This document shows positions 49,235 to 61,737 of a DNA stretch of 64,000 bases, in pieces. The notes beneath the pieces are model-generated. The model had not been told where the DNA came from and did no database searches. It saw nothing but the letters and a program-made list of their open reading frames with translations. Both the position numbers and the translations under genes were made by a program. Origin of the DNA: Phlegmacium glaucopus (Eukaryota > Basidiomycota > Agaricomycetes > Agaricales > Cortinariaceae); NCBI GenBank assembly GCA_015039465.1, contig MU130241.1:96804-160803 (forward strand). The letters run 5' to 3'. Numbering within the stretch: position 1 is the first letter of the stretch; the number at the start of each line of letters is the position of its first letter.

Positions 49235-50897
49235 ATGTTTTCTCTCCGTAGACTCTTGATTCTGGCGGCAGGACTTGCCAGCTATGTAAATGCCAAATCA
49301 AGCACAGGGAACTCTGTTCTGGTCGTGGTGGAACCGAAGCACCAGGATGACTTCTCAATATTTTTCGATGGGTTAAAACGTGAGTTTGGCAGAGTCAAAT
49401 ATGCAAATGTTGTTGAGCTGAATAACGAATGTCTATGATAGATGATGGATATGAACTTACATTCCGTTCACCCAAAGACGAGTCACCACCGATCATCGAA
49501 TATGACGAAGCGTCCTTTGCCCATGTTATTTTATTGGCCTCCGAAACGAAAAGTAAGTAACACCATCCGCGCAAGGAGTTCAAAATGCGCTCGTTTGTCA
49601 TATCTTGAACATATATTAAATATTTATTTTCTTGTGGCAGGCTTTGCCAAGGACATTACACCTCAATCTCTGGTTTCTCTCCTAGACCTCAAGAGTAACC
49701 TCATTATTGCGCTGTCAACAAAACAAACCCCGTTATCTTCCCTTGCCTCTGAGTTTTCTTTGATTCTTCCACCTCCTGGAACCCCGCTTATATCTTACTT
49801 CCCCAAACGCGACGAACCTGCAGCGCTCATCCCCATCTCACCTTCGTCTCAAGATATGGCTTCCAAAATATTGAGTAAAGACTTGTCAGCTGTGTGGTTC
49901 TCAGGCATCCCTCTGTCGCTAGGTAATAATCCGCTTTTGGTTCCCATCCTACATGCACCTGCAGAGAGCTTCGCAGCTGAAGTTGACGGAGGCGCCGCAG
50001 ATGCCATTGTCGAAGCTGCTGAGAGAGGGGGGGAAGGTCTGTGGGCTGGCAGTCAACTTTCTGTGGTTACTGGTTTCCAGGTACTAAACGGCGCAAGGGT
50101 TGCCTGGGTCGGTGGTGTGGATATCTTCAGCGATGAGCTTGCACAGAAAGAAGTCTCCAAGTGATGCTCTATCTCATTTATATTTCAGGATGTTTCGACT
50201 GATATTTTGACAGAGGAATGAAATCTGGTAATGCCCAAATCAGCCGCGATATTGCTGCGTGGGCGTTCCAAGAGTCTCTTGTCCTTCGTATCGACAGAAC
50301 AGAGCATCACCGCGTCAATGCTACAGAACCTCTTGAACAATATACCACAAATGACCAGCTCGTGAGTTTCGTGTTTATTTCTCCGTACCTCACGCTAACA
50401 TTTACTCTAACTTTAGGTATACAACGCCTACATCTCGAAATTCAATCCCAGGACAAATACATGGGAACCCTTTTCTGGCTTGAAAGACCTTCAACTGGAG
50501 TTCACAATGCTTGACCCCCACATCCGAACTGCACTCCCACCTGTACATAGTGTTCCAGGAAAATATTCTGTTACGTTCCGTGCGCCTGACAGGCACGGTG
50601 TATTCAAGTTTGTGGTCGATCACAAACGTAAAGGGTGAGACTATCGTTATGTTTCAATAACTAATTGCTCATCAACAATGTTCATGTACTTCCAGCTGGA
50701 CGCATCTGCATAGCTCCACCACGGTCGCAGTCGTTCCTCCTCGACATGATGGGTACCCGCGATTCTTGTCGGCAGCATGGCCATATTATGCGGGCGCCAT
50801 CAGTACCAGTATCGGCTTTTTCTTCTTCTGTGCTATCTGGCTTGCGGGGGAAATACGAGAAGCCAGGCGGCCTGGAAAGGCTGGGAAGACGGAGTAG
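49235..50897 (+). CDS. WBP1: Oligosaccharyltransferase subunit OST48/Wbp1
   Basis: Six exons: 49235-49379, 49442-49552, 49641-50160, 50214-50361, 50417-50634 and 50696-50897, giving 447 residues. This is an ER membrane subunit of the complex that moves the dolichol-linked glycan to Asn-X-Ser/Thr. The sequence begins with a signal peptide (MFSLRRLLILAAGLASYVNA), continues with SVLVVVEPKHQDDFSIFFDG, then the family core (YELTFRSPKDESPPIIEYDE, FAKDITPQSLVSLLDL), and ends with one C-terminal membrane helix and a short basic tail ending GKTE. Yeast Wbp1 ends in a KKxx ER-retrieval signal; here Lys is at -3 but Gly at -4, so the classical signal is incomplete. Exon junctions all restore the family sequence. 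Confidence 0.93.
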
Positions 50898-51152
50898 CCT
50901 TGTAAAAATACTTAATAGATAATCATCACTTTCGAGACTGTTATTTAAAATGACTCCAATAAAAGGCCTTATCACTGGATTTGAGGCTGCGCTACCACTT
51001 ACAGTGGAGCAGTAAGCTTCAATTGTGTGATGTAGCACTGGTGGACTTTACATAAACGTCACAGTTACTTATTATGTACACAACTGCCTTTCCTCCTTTC
51101 CTCTTACTATTCCTACTCTCCGTGTCAGCGCGGCACGCTTTAAATCCATATT

Positions 51153-53859
51153 ATGCGCAACCAGGCCGATGTCGAGGCAGGAGCAGCCTTGGACGAGGCC
51201 CGCGACCTAGATGACTCTCAGCAAGCAGAGACTGAATCTTTACTTCGGCCAGAAGTACGGGTTACCTCACCAACACAGTCAAGGTTTCCTTATTTTACTA
51301 GACAATCATGCGGAAAGCACGCATTTGGAGTGCTGCACATCTCTATAGCATTCGTCTTGGGTGTATTGGCATGCTTAATAGCACAGGCCGCCTTTTGTCG
51401 TACAAATTGTTTCGACTTCAAGATAGGCGAACCCCAGAGCTCAAAAGTTGGAGATGCAAAACAGGATGCCATTTCCGTGCTTGCACCACCTTACGTAGGT
51501 TCGACTAGTGTGCACAACTTTCCCCCATCCAAACCTACGAATGCATACCCATCTCTGTTCCCGACCAATGTTGGATATCCCGGAGGAACACCAACAGGTG
51601 CTGAAGCAGCTGTTATCGCCACGGCGCCCGCATATCCAATGCACACTGGCCAATGTTCTCATCAGCTTCTTGCTCCCAAGTTGCTCGAGGGTCAAACGAA
51701 AGGACAAGTCACCCCGAGCGACGAGAGCGTCGGTTTCAAGAAGAAACCAAAATTCAACCTGTTCCATAGTTGGGGAAATCTGTCACCATGGTTCAGCGTG
51801 GGACGGGGACGGTTTGGTGTGGATTCTGGTCCGGAGACACCTAAGACCTGCAGGATTACTGGGCTGCATTTCTTGCATAGACATGGTGCCAGATACCCTA
51901 CAGCATGGGGTATGTCTTCTTGTACTTATCTTTATCACCTTTTTACCGACACTGGGCTCCTTAATAGCTAGCTATGGCGGACCTGCGAATTTTGCGACCA
52001 AATTACACAAGTCTCCAGAATCTTGGAATGCTACGGGCGACTTGGACTTTTTGAATGATTGGTATGTTCTATTTCTTCAAAACTTGTATTGTCTGCTCAT
52101 GTAACTCCTCAGGACTTATAAACTGGGTGAAGAACGTACGGTGATTATCGTCCACGTATCGTTATCTGTTCACTGAACCTTCTTTCTAGTTTTGACGCCT
52201 TTTGGAAGACAACAGTTATGTAAGTGGCACCATGGCAGCTTTCCTTCCCATAGCTTCTAAAGTTTTACTTGTTCAGACGACCTGGGAATCTCAACTAGAA
52301 TGAAATATGGCTTTCTCCTTCAGGTGCGCTGCCTTCAATTCGTGGCACTTTCACTTCCGCTGACCATCTGCATATGCCAGAACTTCACCGAGAAGAACAC
52401 CATTCCTGTATTTAGGACTGAATCTCAGTAGGCTTGCTCCATCCTGGTTCTCTGATCTGTCTTCTCTGATCCATCCATTCTAGAGATCGTATGCTCGCCT
52501 CAGCGCTGAACTTCGCAATTGGATTCTTCGGTTACCCACTTGAAGGCAAATATCAGCAGAGTATCACAATTGAGGCCCGTGGTGTTCGTGTCTTAGTCTT
52601 CGAAGTTGATAGTGCACAAATTGAGCTCATGATTTCTCCCTATAGTTCAATAATACTCTTGCTCCTTACGATACGTACGTATTCTTATTGCCTCTGTTCT
52701 TTTATCTGATCTTGTCATCGTAATAGATGTCCTAACGCTCACAATGGTGTCAAATCTGATCGTGGACAATGGTATATCGAACGATGGAGTGCCCTTTACC
52801 TCAAAGATGCGCATCGTCGATTACAGAAACAATTCGGGGAGTTCGATCTGACAATTGAAGATGTGTACACGATGCAGCAATTGTGTCCCTACGAGGTTCT
52901 TTTAATCACCTCCTTGCAATCTGACAATCTATAACTGACTAAAAACCTCAGACTGTGGCCTTGGGATATTCCAAGTTCTGTGAGCTGTTCACTGAAGACG
53001 AATGGGAAGGCTTCAACTACGCGTAAGTGCATCTTTCTTCGTTCGCACCCTCATATTTGTCACTCAAAGTATTGTCTAGTCTCGATTTACAATTTTGGTG
53101 TGTAAACCTGCAATAATCAAACCATCGACACTGTTTGTTGATTTCATGGCCTCATGGCCTACCATAGGTATGGCTCAGCATTTGGTTCACCAGTTGCCCG
53201 CGTACAGGGCGTTGGATATATCCAAGAACTCGTTGCTCGTCTCACCCATACGCCTATTGAGACCCACAATACATCAACTAATGCGACCCTTAATGATAAT
53301 CCTATAACCTTTCCCCTTGGACAGAGCCTCTACGTCGACGCTACGCACGAAGTAGTTATTCTGAACAGTAGGCTTCCTCTAGTTGCTCCATGTCTTTTCA
53401 TCAAAAACATGATATTTTTTCTTCTAGTTATCACTGCGCTGAATTTGACAACTTTTGCCGAGTCTGGGCCTTTACCTTATACTCATATCCCCCATGAGCG
53501 GACATTCAGGGTCGCAGAACTCGCGCCATTCGCGACTAATGTCCAGTTCCAGCGTGGGTATATTCCTTTCGTTCACCCAACACAGCGTTCTGATCTGCTG
53601 TTATGATTTAGTTCTGGAATGCACGTCGTTACCAGGGCCCCAAATTCGGATTATTATCAACGATGCTGTTGCCCCACTCACCGGGATACGCGGCTGCTCC
53701 GAGCAGAAAGATGGCATGTGCCCAGTGGACACATTCGTTGCTGCTCAGAAGGAAATTATACGAAACACGGATTGGGAATATGATTGTCATGGGGATTGGA
53801 CGGTTCCTCCTGGAACAGAGTGGGAGACTGTTACGGGTGATTCACCGAAACCCAAGTGA
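51153..53859 (+). CDS. Membrane-anchored histidine acid phosphatase (phytase-like)
   Basis: Fourteen exons, first 51153-51909 and last 53612-53859 with small exons of 18-30 bases between, give 652 residues. Branch-2 histidine acid phosphatases release phosphate from phytate or other esters outside the cell. A single hydrophobic segment (about 59-82) near the N-terminus with no signal-peptidase-like end predicts a type II membrane protein. The nucleophile motif RHGARYPT is at 243-250. Family blocks PFGRQQLYDLG, VFRTESQDRML and QLCPYE are present. The proton-donor pair, usually HD, reads HE in DATHEVVILN (about 522-523). Paired Cys residues near the C-terminus (CSEQKDGMC) match the family disulfide. 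Substrate is not determined. Confidence 0.88.
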
Positions 53860-54364
53860 AAGATTTGTTGTTTTGTAATACGGGGGTGTGCGGGTGTGCA
53901 AACGTAGTTGGATGCCTCGTTGGGAAGGCAGGAATGCGGAAATTGGGCCAAAGAATTGGATTTAATAGACACCTCAGACTGTCTACCTTCATGTTTGGCA
54001 ACATGTCGCAAGTTAACGGGTTTTTATTTGATGCTTGCTCACGCTCCGTTGTAAGAGAGGTGATTTTATCGTAACATTGTTCCTTGTGGGTTGTGAAGAA
54101 AGGGTCGGTTCCAGTCTCAAAGTAAACGCGGAACAGGCCAAGAAAAGTATACACTGATCTAAGCATGCCGAAACTAGGCTCATGGGTTTGAATAAAACTG
54201 CGGAAGCATCGCCGAGTTTGTTCTTCACCCTCAAGGCATTGAATTGATAATGTTCCTGAGTAACTGAGGTTTTGTCCAGGGTAAAGGGTCAAAGTAACGG
54301 GCACGTGACTGACTGAGTCCGTTGAGCAGAACGAGTCGTCGCCGACTCTCTGACTCATGTCGCA
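53860..54364. promoter_or_regulatory. REV1 upstream region
   Basis: 505 bases between the phosphatase stop and the REV1 start. A minus frame of 199 codons overlaps it but runs into both genes and shows no domain; it is treated as a shadow. Confidence 0.4.
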
Positions 54365-57300
54365 ATGGAGCCTCTTGTGCCACAGGCGTCGCAGAATTCT
54401 TCCGACTACTATGAAGACGAAGACTCTCAATTCTTAGAAGCGCTAAGAACTGCTATCCTTCCTGGTGATCTACCGTCGGACATAAAGGAACCCGCCGACC
54501 CTGAAGAATCACCAAAGCTTGAACTTCCGCCACCATCTCAACCTTCACTTAAACGGCAATATAGCCATATTTCGTCAAACGAAGACAACAATGGCTCAGA
54601 ACTGAGTGTTATCAAGAACGACATTTATGGTGCTTCTCACTTTGGGGGATTTGGCGAATATATGAGTAGGAAGAGAGCCAAGCTTCAGATTCAGAATGCA
54701 GAGTTGGAACAATCAACTACGACGGCTGATGTGGCAAAGAGTCAGATTTTTAAGGGTCTAAGTATCTATGTGAGTCCTATATGCGAAGTGGATCCGCTGA
54801 AGCTAACTTTCAATGCTATTAGATCAATGGCTGGACACAACCTTCCGTTCAGGTACTACGGCAGCTCATCGTGCAAAATGGTGGGATTTTCCAGCCATAC
54901 CTGGATAAAAAGGCCCTCGTGTACGTATCGGAATACCCTTTTCATTGACTTATTCAGGCGTCCTCACTCATGATATTTATTAAGAACACACATTATCACC
55001 TGCTCTCTTACGCCCGCAAAGATACGCGAGTTCAAAAATATGAAGGTCGTGCGTCCCGATTGGCTCGTCGAAAGTGTCAACATAGGATATCTCTTACCAT
55101 GGAAAAATTATATTTATGTGCACAACGAACGCATTGAAAGCACTCAAGGAGCGAAAAATAGTCAAATAAGTCTCTTTGAACAACCTGCAGAATCTGGTGC
55201 TACTTCTTCGACCGAATCCAACGAAATAGGAGCAGTATCGGCCCCAGATCCTTCCAAGTCTTTGTCAGTCGTTCTTCAATCCAGAAAGCAGGAACGCGGT
55301 CAAGACCCTCTATATACAACGGATCCTAGGACTAAAGCTGATCCTGCTCTGGTGTCCGGATACGCAGCCTTCAAATCCAATCCAAATGCCCAACGGGCGA
55401 TGGCTAAACCAGAGTGGCGTAAATCCAATACATCTGCATCTTCCGATTTTATCGAGGGATATTACAAGAACTCTCGTCTACATCACCTTTCCACATGGAA
55501 ATCTGAGTTGAAAGATCTCATGCAGGAAGCACAGGAACGCGCAGAGTCTGGACTGATATCAAGCCATGTCGGAAAAATACCAGCGGAAGTGCATGCATCC
55601 AATGCAGGGGGAGTAAGCATGAGAGGTGCAGGGCTCATTTTGCGCTCTCCTTCCAAGTGGAAGGGGAAAGGTAGAGCAGTAGATGACGAGGATAGGGTGA
55701 TCATGCATTGCGATTTTGATTGTTTCTTCGTTTCCGCCGGTCTAGTCAATCGCCCGGAACTCAAGGGGAAGCCTGTGGTGGTGTGTCATTCGCAAGGCGC
55801 GCAGGGAGGTGCCTCCAGCACAAGTGAAATTGCTAGTTCGAGTTACGAAGCAAGACATTTTGGTGTACGCAATGGCATGAGGTATGTTTTCCCTTGTCCT
55901 GATGTGTTAATGATCATTGACAAATTTTAGCCTTCAACAAGCTCGTCAGTTATGTCCTGGTATTATCACTATCCCATACGAATTTGAATGGTACATGAAG
56001 TCCTCTCCTCTCAACTTCCTTTTCTAATTGTTATTTTTAGCTATAAACAATTGTCCTTGTTGTTCTACACCATCTTGTTGTCTCACGCGGACGATCTACA
56101 AGCGGTATCTGTTGATGAGGCTCTCATAGATGTGACTACTACCGTTAACCAGCTAAGACCTCAAGCAAGAAACGATGGCACCCCTTACGACCCTGCTAAA
56201 GATCTTGCAGAAACAATACGAGCTCAAGTCCGACAGGCTACAAGTTGCGAAGGTAGTTTTCTTGTTTTTTATAGGTGTAAGCAAATCAAGAAATTAACCC
56301 CTCATGTCTTGATCAAGTCAGTATTGGAATTTCGCATAATATCCTTCTGGCCCGCCTCGCCACTCGTCATGCCAAGCCAGCTGGATCTTACCATCTCGTC
56401 CCAGCTGAAGTCCCCGAGTTTCTTGCACCACTCGATATTGCTGACCTTCATGGTTTCGGATGGTCTAGTAAACAAAAGACTAAAGAAAAATTCGGAGTGA
56501 CCAGCCTTGGTGAATTGGCAAAGAAGAGCAAAGGTATACTTATTAGTGCTCTGGGCAAATCGACAGGGGAGACTTTGTATAACGCGGTACGTGGTATCGA
56601 TGATAAGAAGTTGGAGTCGGATAAACCGAGAAAATCTGTTTCTTGTGAAATCAACGTATGTCTTGTCCTTTTTTTTGGTTCCAAGTGACATTGTTGGTGA
56701 TGATTGAATAATTTAATTTATCTAGTACGGGATACGCTTCGAGAATAATGAAGAGGCTGAGGCATTTATTCGTCAGATGGCCAACGAAGTCAAAAGCAGA
56801 CTGGATGCGATTGATATGGCGGGACGATCCTTGACTTTGAAAATCCTGAAGCGGGACCCTATAGCTCCTGTGGAGCCAGCCAAGGTATATTCTTTGTGCT
56901 ATATCCAAGTTGGCGGGGAGTAATTTTATTCCCATCCAGTTTTTAGGCCATGGGCCTTGCGATCTCTTCAGCAAGCAAATACCTCTTATTGGTCCTGGTG
57001 GAAGAGCGACAAGCGATGATGAAGTCATTGGAGATCATGCTTGGAGAGTATTGAAATCCTTCAACTTTGATCCGAAAGAGTTAAGAGGCATCGGGATACA
57101 GGTGCAAAAACTGGAGACCAACTCGACTTCTTCCAACACGTCTCTAGGTCAAGCTGTTTTGCCTTTCAAAGCCCAGCCTATCAGCGCTACTAAAAGTAGC
57201 ACCTCCAAAGATATCCATTATAAACCGGAAATCATCGTTCAACCACCATCCCAAGAAGATATCGTAATGGACGATCCTGTCAAACCATCCCATACTTTTG

Positions 57301-58274
57301 ATCTACCTTCGTTTTCTCAAGTTGACATGAGTGTGTTGGAGGCTCTTCCTCAAGACATACGCGAGGAACTCGAAAACGAATATAAACGACGGTCAACTTC
57401 ACCATTCGTTTCGGGAGCTCCCCCGGCGAACAACACAACAAACCAGAAAGTGACTAGTGCACCTGTGCAACCTTTAAACAACAATCGACAATCTGTCGGT
57501 CCATCTATCTTTCCTCAGCAACCCAAGAACGAGACCAATTATAAGCGTATCACTCGACAATTGGCTCCTCGTAGTCGAGCTGCCGTCTCGTCTGATAAAA
57601 GTGCCTTGTATGCTTGGGCATTGCCAAAGAAGAAAAAAACGACCGTCAGCATCAGCGAGGCAAAACTGATGGATCTGGGACTTGATCCTGAGGTATTCGC
57701 GGCACTGCCCATCAAAGTCCAACGCGAACAACTTGTTATGGCTCGTCTCATCAAGGCAAAAGGAAGTCTACCAGAACCGCCTGCTGAGCGGAAAATCCTC
57801 AAAGCACCCAAAGCCCAACTGCCACCTGGTTTCGTCACTTATCGTGCACCTAATCCTAAAGCGAGGCATATTCAACCTCCGTTCCTGAGACAGAAAGGCA
57901 AGGGCAAAAACGAGAAGCTGTACTTTACGGAAACCGATGATATTCAGCGCATCGTGGAGACTTGGTTGACAACCTACAAGCACTGGGCACCGAAAGCAAA
58001 GGATATCGAGTTTTTGTCCAAGTATCTTTTTCAGTCAGTGGACCGTTCGAAGGCCACAGATGTCGGTGTGGAAAGAGCCATTGCTGTAATGAAGTGGTGG
58101 TTAGTGCTTTCCAGGCGATATTGGCCTGCGTCTGAGTATCTTGAAGAGGAAGACCTTGCTTCTAGCCAAAGAGACCCGGTAGGCGAGGCATGGTGGGATG
58201 CTTTTCGACGCGTCAAAGATGGAATGGATGATATTACTCGACAGAGGTTTGGAGGGAGATTATCCTTGAAATGA
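54365..58274 (+). CDS. REV1: REV1, Y-family translesion DNA polymerase
   Basis: Eight exons: 54365-54769, 54823-54920, 54985-55881, 55931-55990, 56041-56252, 56318-56655, 56726-56884 and 56940-58274, giving 1167 residues. REV1 inserts dCMP opposite abasic sites and organises polymerase zeta for damage bypass. Domains in order: BRCT at about 128-215 (IYINGWTQPSVQVLRQLI to VRPDWLVESV), catalytic palm with metal ligands in HCDFDCFFVS (about 408-417) and SVDEALID (about 510), little finger (SLTLKILKRD, FLGHGPCDLFSK), a ubiquitin-binding motif (VDMSVLEALPQDIREEL at about 850) and a helical C-terminal domain. A 190-residue polar linker separates BRCT from palm. The exon 8 acceptor at 56939 was chosen to give FLGHG. 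Its 3' end is only 80 bases from the convergent methyltransferase gene. Confidence 0.95.
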
Positions 58275-58354
58275 TGACAGTCACGACTTTGATTTATTGG
58301 GAGGATACAAATACAGGTCCAAATTCGTAAGTTGTCGCAATTATATTTACTCAG

Positions 58355-59230
58355 TCACACTGCTGACTTGATTCCTTTGGCAATGAAGAGTGCTACATCC
58401 CCATCGACAGCGGGCATTTTCCCGTATGTGATGGATGTCAGACCCGCGTCACCAAAAATCTTCTGGATTTCGCTTTCGTCAAAGCCGTGCCTATGTATGA
58501 CGAGGTGATGGTATTCTTTTGGAACTGGTGTTTCCATGTTATCGATGACGATGAGGGCACCTGAGGGTTTAAGGAAATGGACCAAAAGTCGAGTGACCTG
58601 AGAAACGTCCTCAAAATGGTGATATGCTGAAGTGCACTAGGAATTGGGGAGGGGAGTGTCAGGGTTTACAACCAATTCGTTAACCATTTTACGCACGATG
58701 ATCACGTCAAATTTTTCGTCGTCTAGCTCTCCATCTTCACCTTTCAATTCGGCCCTAATTGCTCGGAATCGTCCTTGGTCGGCATCTCTATCTGCAAAGC
58801 GTTTATTGAATAAATCGACGACTCCCTGGCTTATGTCCACCCCAAGGATCGATTTGGCGTACGGAGCGAGGTTGCCAGATACCAAACCTGGATGATTTTT
58901 TAGGGTTTACTGTTTTTTATATTGTCAATCAAAGAACAGTTATTCAAACCTGTCCCGCATGCATATTCCATCATGGTGGTTACATCTTTATCAAATGGGT
59001 ATTCCTTGCGTATAGCTTCCGCAGACCTATTCGAAAGTAAATTTGTTTCATTGGCATCGGGTCACCCGCTACCGTGATGAAACAACGGACCTTTCACCAC
59101 GAGCAATTGCATGTGGGATAGCGTCAAAGTTCTTAGCGGTCTTGTCGAAATGATCCCTGTTTGCCTGAGCGACATCATGGTGATGATGTCCGGCGTGCTC
59201 GTGAATGTGGTGGTTGTGTTGCGTGCTCAT
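58355..59230 (-). CDS. Class I SAM methyltransferase with His-rich N-terminus (paralogue 1)
   Basis: Four exons: 59230-59091, 59026-58950, 58887-58697 and 58636-58355, giving 229 residues. Motif I is YACGTGLVSGNLAPYAKSIL followed by GVDIS, motif post-I and II are in the AELKGEDGELDDEKFDVII and SAYHHFEDV blocks, and the C-terminal sheet reads PSGALIVIDN. This is the small methyltransferase fold often annotated as methyltransf_11/25; the substrate is unknown. The N-terminus carries a run rich in His (QHNHHIHEHAGHHHHD), absent from the neighbouring paralogue, which could bind metal. Exon phases and the lengths of exons 2 and 3 (77 and 191 bases) are identical to the neighbour, so the two arose by tandem duplication. 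Confidence 0.85.
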
Positions 59231-59404
59231 CTCCAGGTGTGGGGCAATAAAATAAGGCTTGTTGGTTAAGGCGCTTATGGGTCATTGATTTTATAGATGG
59301 GTGTTGGGAGGCTTTGCTGAATAAGATGGTCTCATTTTGGCATGAGTACCATTGCGGTCACGACTTTGACAGGAACGAGTCATGTATATACTAGCAATGA
59401 CCAG

Positions 59405-60372
59405 TCAGCTTAACCCGGATTGCTGTGCTAAAGGTTTTGTTCCTTTTGCCAGGAAGAGTCGGAAATCCTTATCATGCTTTTTGGCAGGAATCGCAGGCTC
59501 CAGATAGAAAGAAAGTAGCCCGGCATTGGCAAAAGTCGTTCGAATATCGTCCTCTGTAAAACCAGCCTTATGAGCAACGATATGATGGACATGATCAGGG
59601 AAGATCGACTCGAAGGAGGAGTCTCCGTCAGCACAATTCGTCTTCAAAATATCCACCACCAATAATACCCCACCGGGCTTCAAAAAGAAGGCTAGAATAC
59701 GTGTGACATCCTCGATGGATTCAAAATGGTGGTAAGCTGACCCGCACTATTGATTGGAATTATAATTATTTATTTCAGTTCGTAAAAAAAAAGGTTCTAG
59801 AGTTTATAATAAGGGAGATCTATCTACTTACGGTTATAACATCAAACTTGAGACCATCAAGTTCCTCATCTGTGCCTTTGAGTTCGGCGCACACCGCCCT
59901 CATCTCTTCCGGTAGAATTCCTTGATCAGATACTTTCTGATTGTAACGATCAACCATGCTTTGACTGATGTCAACTCCAACAATCGATTTGGCATACGGA
60001 GCGAGTTCCCTAGATATCAAACCTAGAAAGAAGGGACGGCGACACGAGAGATTGAGTCAACCGGAAATGAAGGGCCATTCAAGACGTAAAGGAATTTGTT
60101 GGCATCGGGGCTCTAACCTGCACCACAAGCAAAATCCATGACTATTGTTGAATCCTCATCAAAAGGATAGTGTTTTCGTATGACTTGTGCTGATCTAGGA
60201 TTATATTTCGACTACATAAATAAATCTGAATTGACAAAAAAAGGGCGGACCTTTTTGCAAGCTCTATGATTTTAGGATGATCATCATAAGTCAAGGCAGG
60301 ATCGTTGAAGTAATTTTTATTTGCTGATGCGTAGGTTGTAAAATCAGGGCTGGTTGGTGTTCCTGGCATCAT
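59405..60372 (-). CDS. Class I SAM methyltransferase (paralogue 2)
   Basis: Four exons: 60372-60251, 60194-60118, 60022-59832 and 59746-59405, giving 243 residues. Motif I is DFACGAGLISRELAPYAKSI followed by VGVDIS. Exon 4 contains SAYHHFESIEDV and FLKPGGVLLVVD, and a longer insertion (TNCADGDSSFESIFPD) than in paralogue 1. It starts at the ATG of MMPGTPT; an upstream GTG in frame is not used. Same strand as paralogue 1, 174 bases apart. Substrate unknown. Confidence 0.85.
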
Positions 60373-60753
60373 GTTACGAGGGGTCACGAGGGACTGTCAC
60401 GTAGATAAGACCTAATAAGGTTTCACACTCCGACTTCTATTCAATTTTTTTCATGGTAGATAAAGTAAACAGCCTGGGACTCTGTGTCAACTTTGACCGG
60501 TGCCTCGCATACGGTCCCCTCTACAAGAGTTCACAGCACAAAGGTAATGCCTTCCAAGTAAAATGGTTTCCTGGCGTGCAGCTTACCTGGGACTATTATA
60601 AGAGCTTTACTGGCGACCACCACTTTGGGAACGGAAACAACTTGAACACCTTGGGCTCGAGGAGGATATGCTACTACCTTAAATCCCACACACTCCCTTT
60701 TTACAATAACAGAAAGATTGCTACCCGGCTCTGCGCGAAGCCTCCATCATTGA
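60373..60753. promoter_or_regulatory. Divergent upstream region
   Basis: Between the starts of paralogue 2 and the DUF6593-like gene. A plus frame from 60453 overlaps but has no domain. No TATA box was recognised. Confidence 0.35.
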
Positions 60754-61546
60754 ATGGCCTCCACACCCGCATCTCCGTCTATGTCCACCTTCTACCAGAA
60801 TCCAACCTCCGAATTTGATTGTGATACACTCGAATCGACACTAACTCTAGTCGACCCACCTCCTCCCCGTACTTTCGTTTTCAACCGAAATAGTGTGCAC
60901 AACGCCACATTATACTCCTGCGTTAGCCCCGTCTATACAATAAAGTCGACTGGAACGCTCTCTTGCACTGACCTGATTGACCTGGGCGAGCAAAAAATCG
61001 TCGCTTCTATCAAAAGACGACAAATCCTTCCTGATGTCGTTGTGTTCCCCCATCGTAACAGCAAACCTATCAGAATCGACAAGTGGTTGAAGCCTCGAAA
61101 GGCTCCTTTTGGACAGACGTAAGTTTAAAGGACTTATTTTGTTTGAAACTTGTGCTTATATTTTTGTATGCAGTCCATATGCTAACCTTAAAACGTTGGC
61201 TGGTACTTTTATTTGGAGGTTAGAAGGAACGGGATCACACCGTTTTGCCGTAAGTCCTGTTAGCTTATCGTATTTTTCTCTCATTTAACTCAAAGTTCCA
61301 TTGCATCTTCGTCTCAAGTTGTATTTCGATGGTCAAGATGACAGTCCAATTGCCTATTCCAGATCCATACTTGACCCTCCAACGATCGGTCTAATTCTCA
61401 TGCCTGGCTTGGACAACGTTCTTGTGGAAATAATCACATCTTTTCTGATCCTAGAAAATAAGTTTCGAATGGACCAGAAGACAAACGGGGGGGTGTTACA
61501 TCCAGCTCTTAATGGTTTCTATTTGACGGTCGGGTCTCTGTTGTAA
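60754..61546 (+). CDS. DUF6593-like protein
   Basis: Three exons: 60754-61118, 61174-61249 and 61319-61546, giving 222 residues. The pattern (polar N-terminus, FIWR strand, FDGQDDSPIAYSR, then GLDNVLVEIITSFLILENK) matches DUF6593 proteins, a basidiomycete family of unknown role whose C-terminal block reads like DxIVxTFxxxEK. The second intron is ambiguous: an AAAG acceptor at 61299 breaks the frame, while CAAG at 61318 keeps it and gives ALYFDGQ, which I use. A second ATG (60781, MSTFYQNP) could be the true start. Its 3' end faces the mutarotase gene 191 bases away. Confidence 0.7.
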
Positions 61547-61737
61547 GTTTAAAAATAAGTATGTTATCTAACTAGTCCGCATTTTCTTGATACCCCAACT
61601 TGTAAAGGTTCTATCCAAGGTGTATTTTGTATTTCTTTCTAAGACACTCAGTGTCAGTGTAACCGAATATGATACCTAGCCATTATTTTCTTCTAGGCGA
61701 CGATACATTTGTTGGCGAGCAGCCTTAAGTAAATAAG

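Noticed and set aside
53831..54430. 199-codon minus-strand frame between phosphatase and REV1
   Set aside because: It overlaps both genes and has low-quality composition; it is a shadow frame.
60373..60387. GTG start for methyltransferase paralogue 2
   Set aside because: Nuclear genes start at ATG; the first ATG in frame is at 60372.
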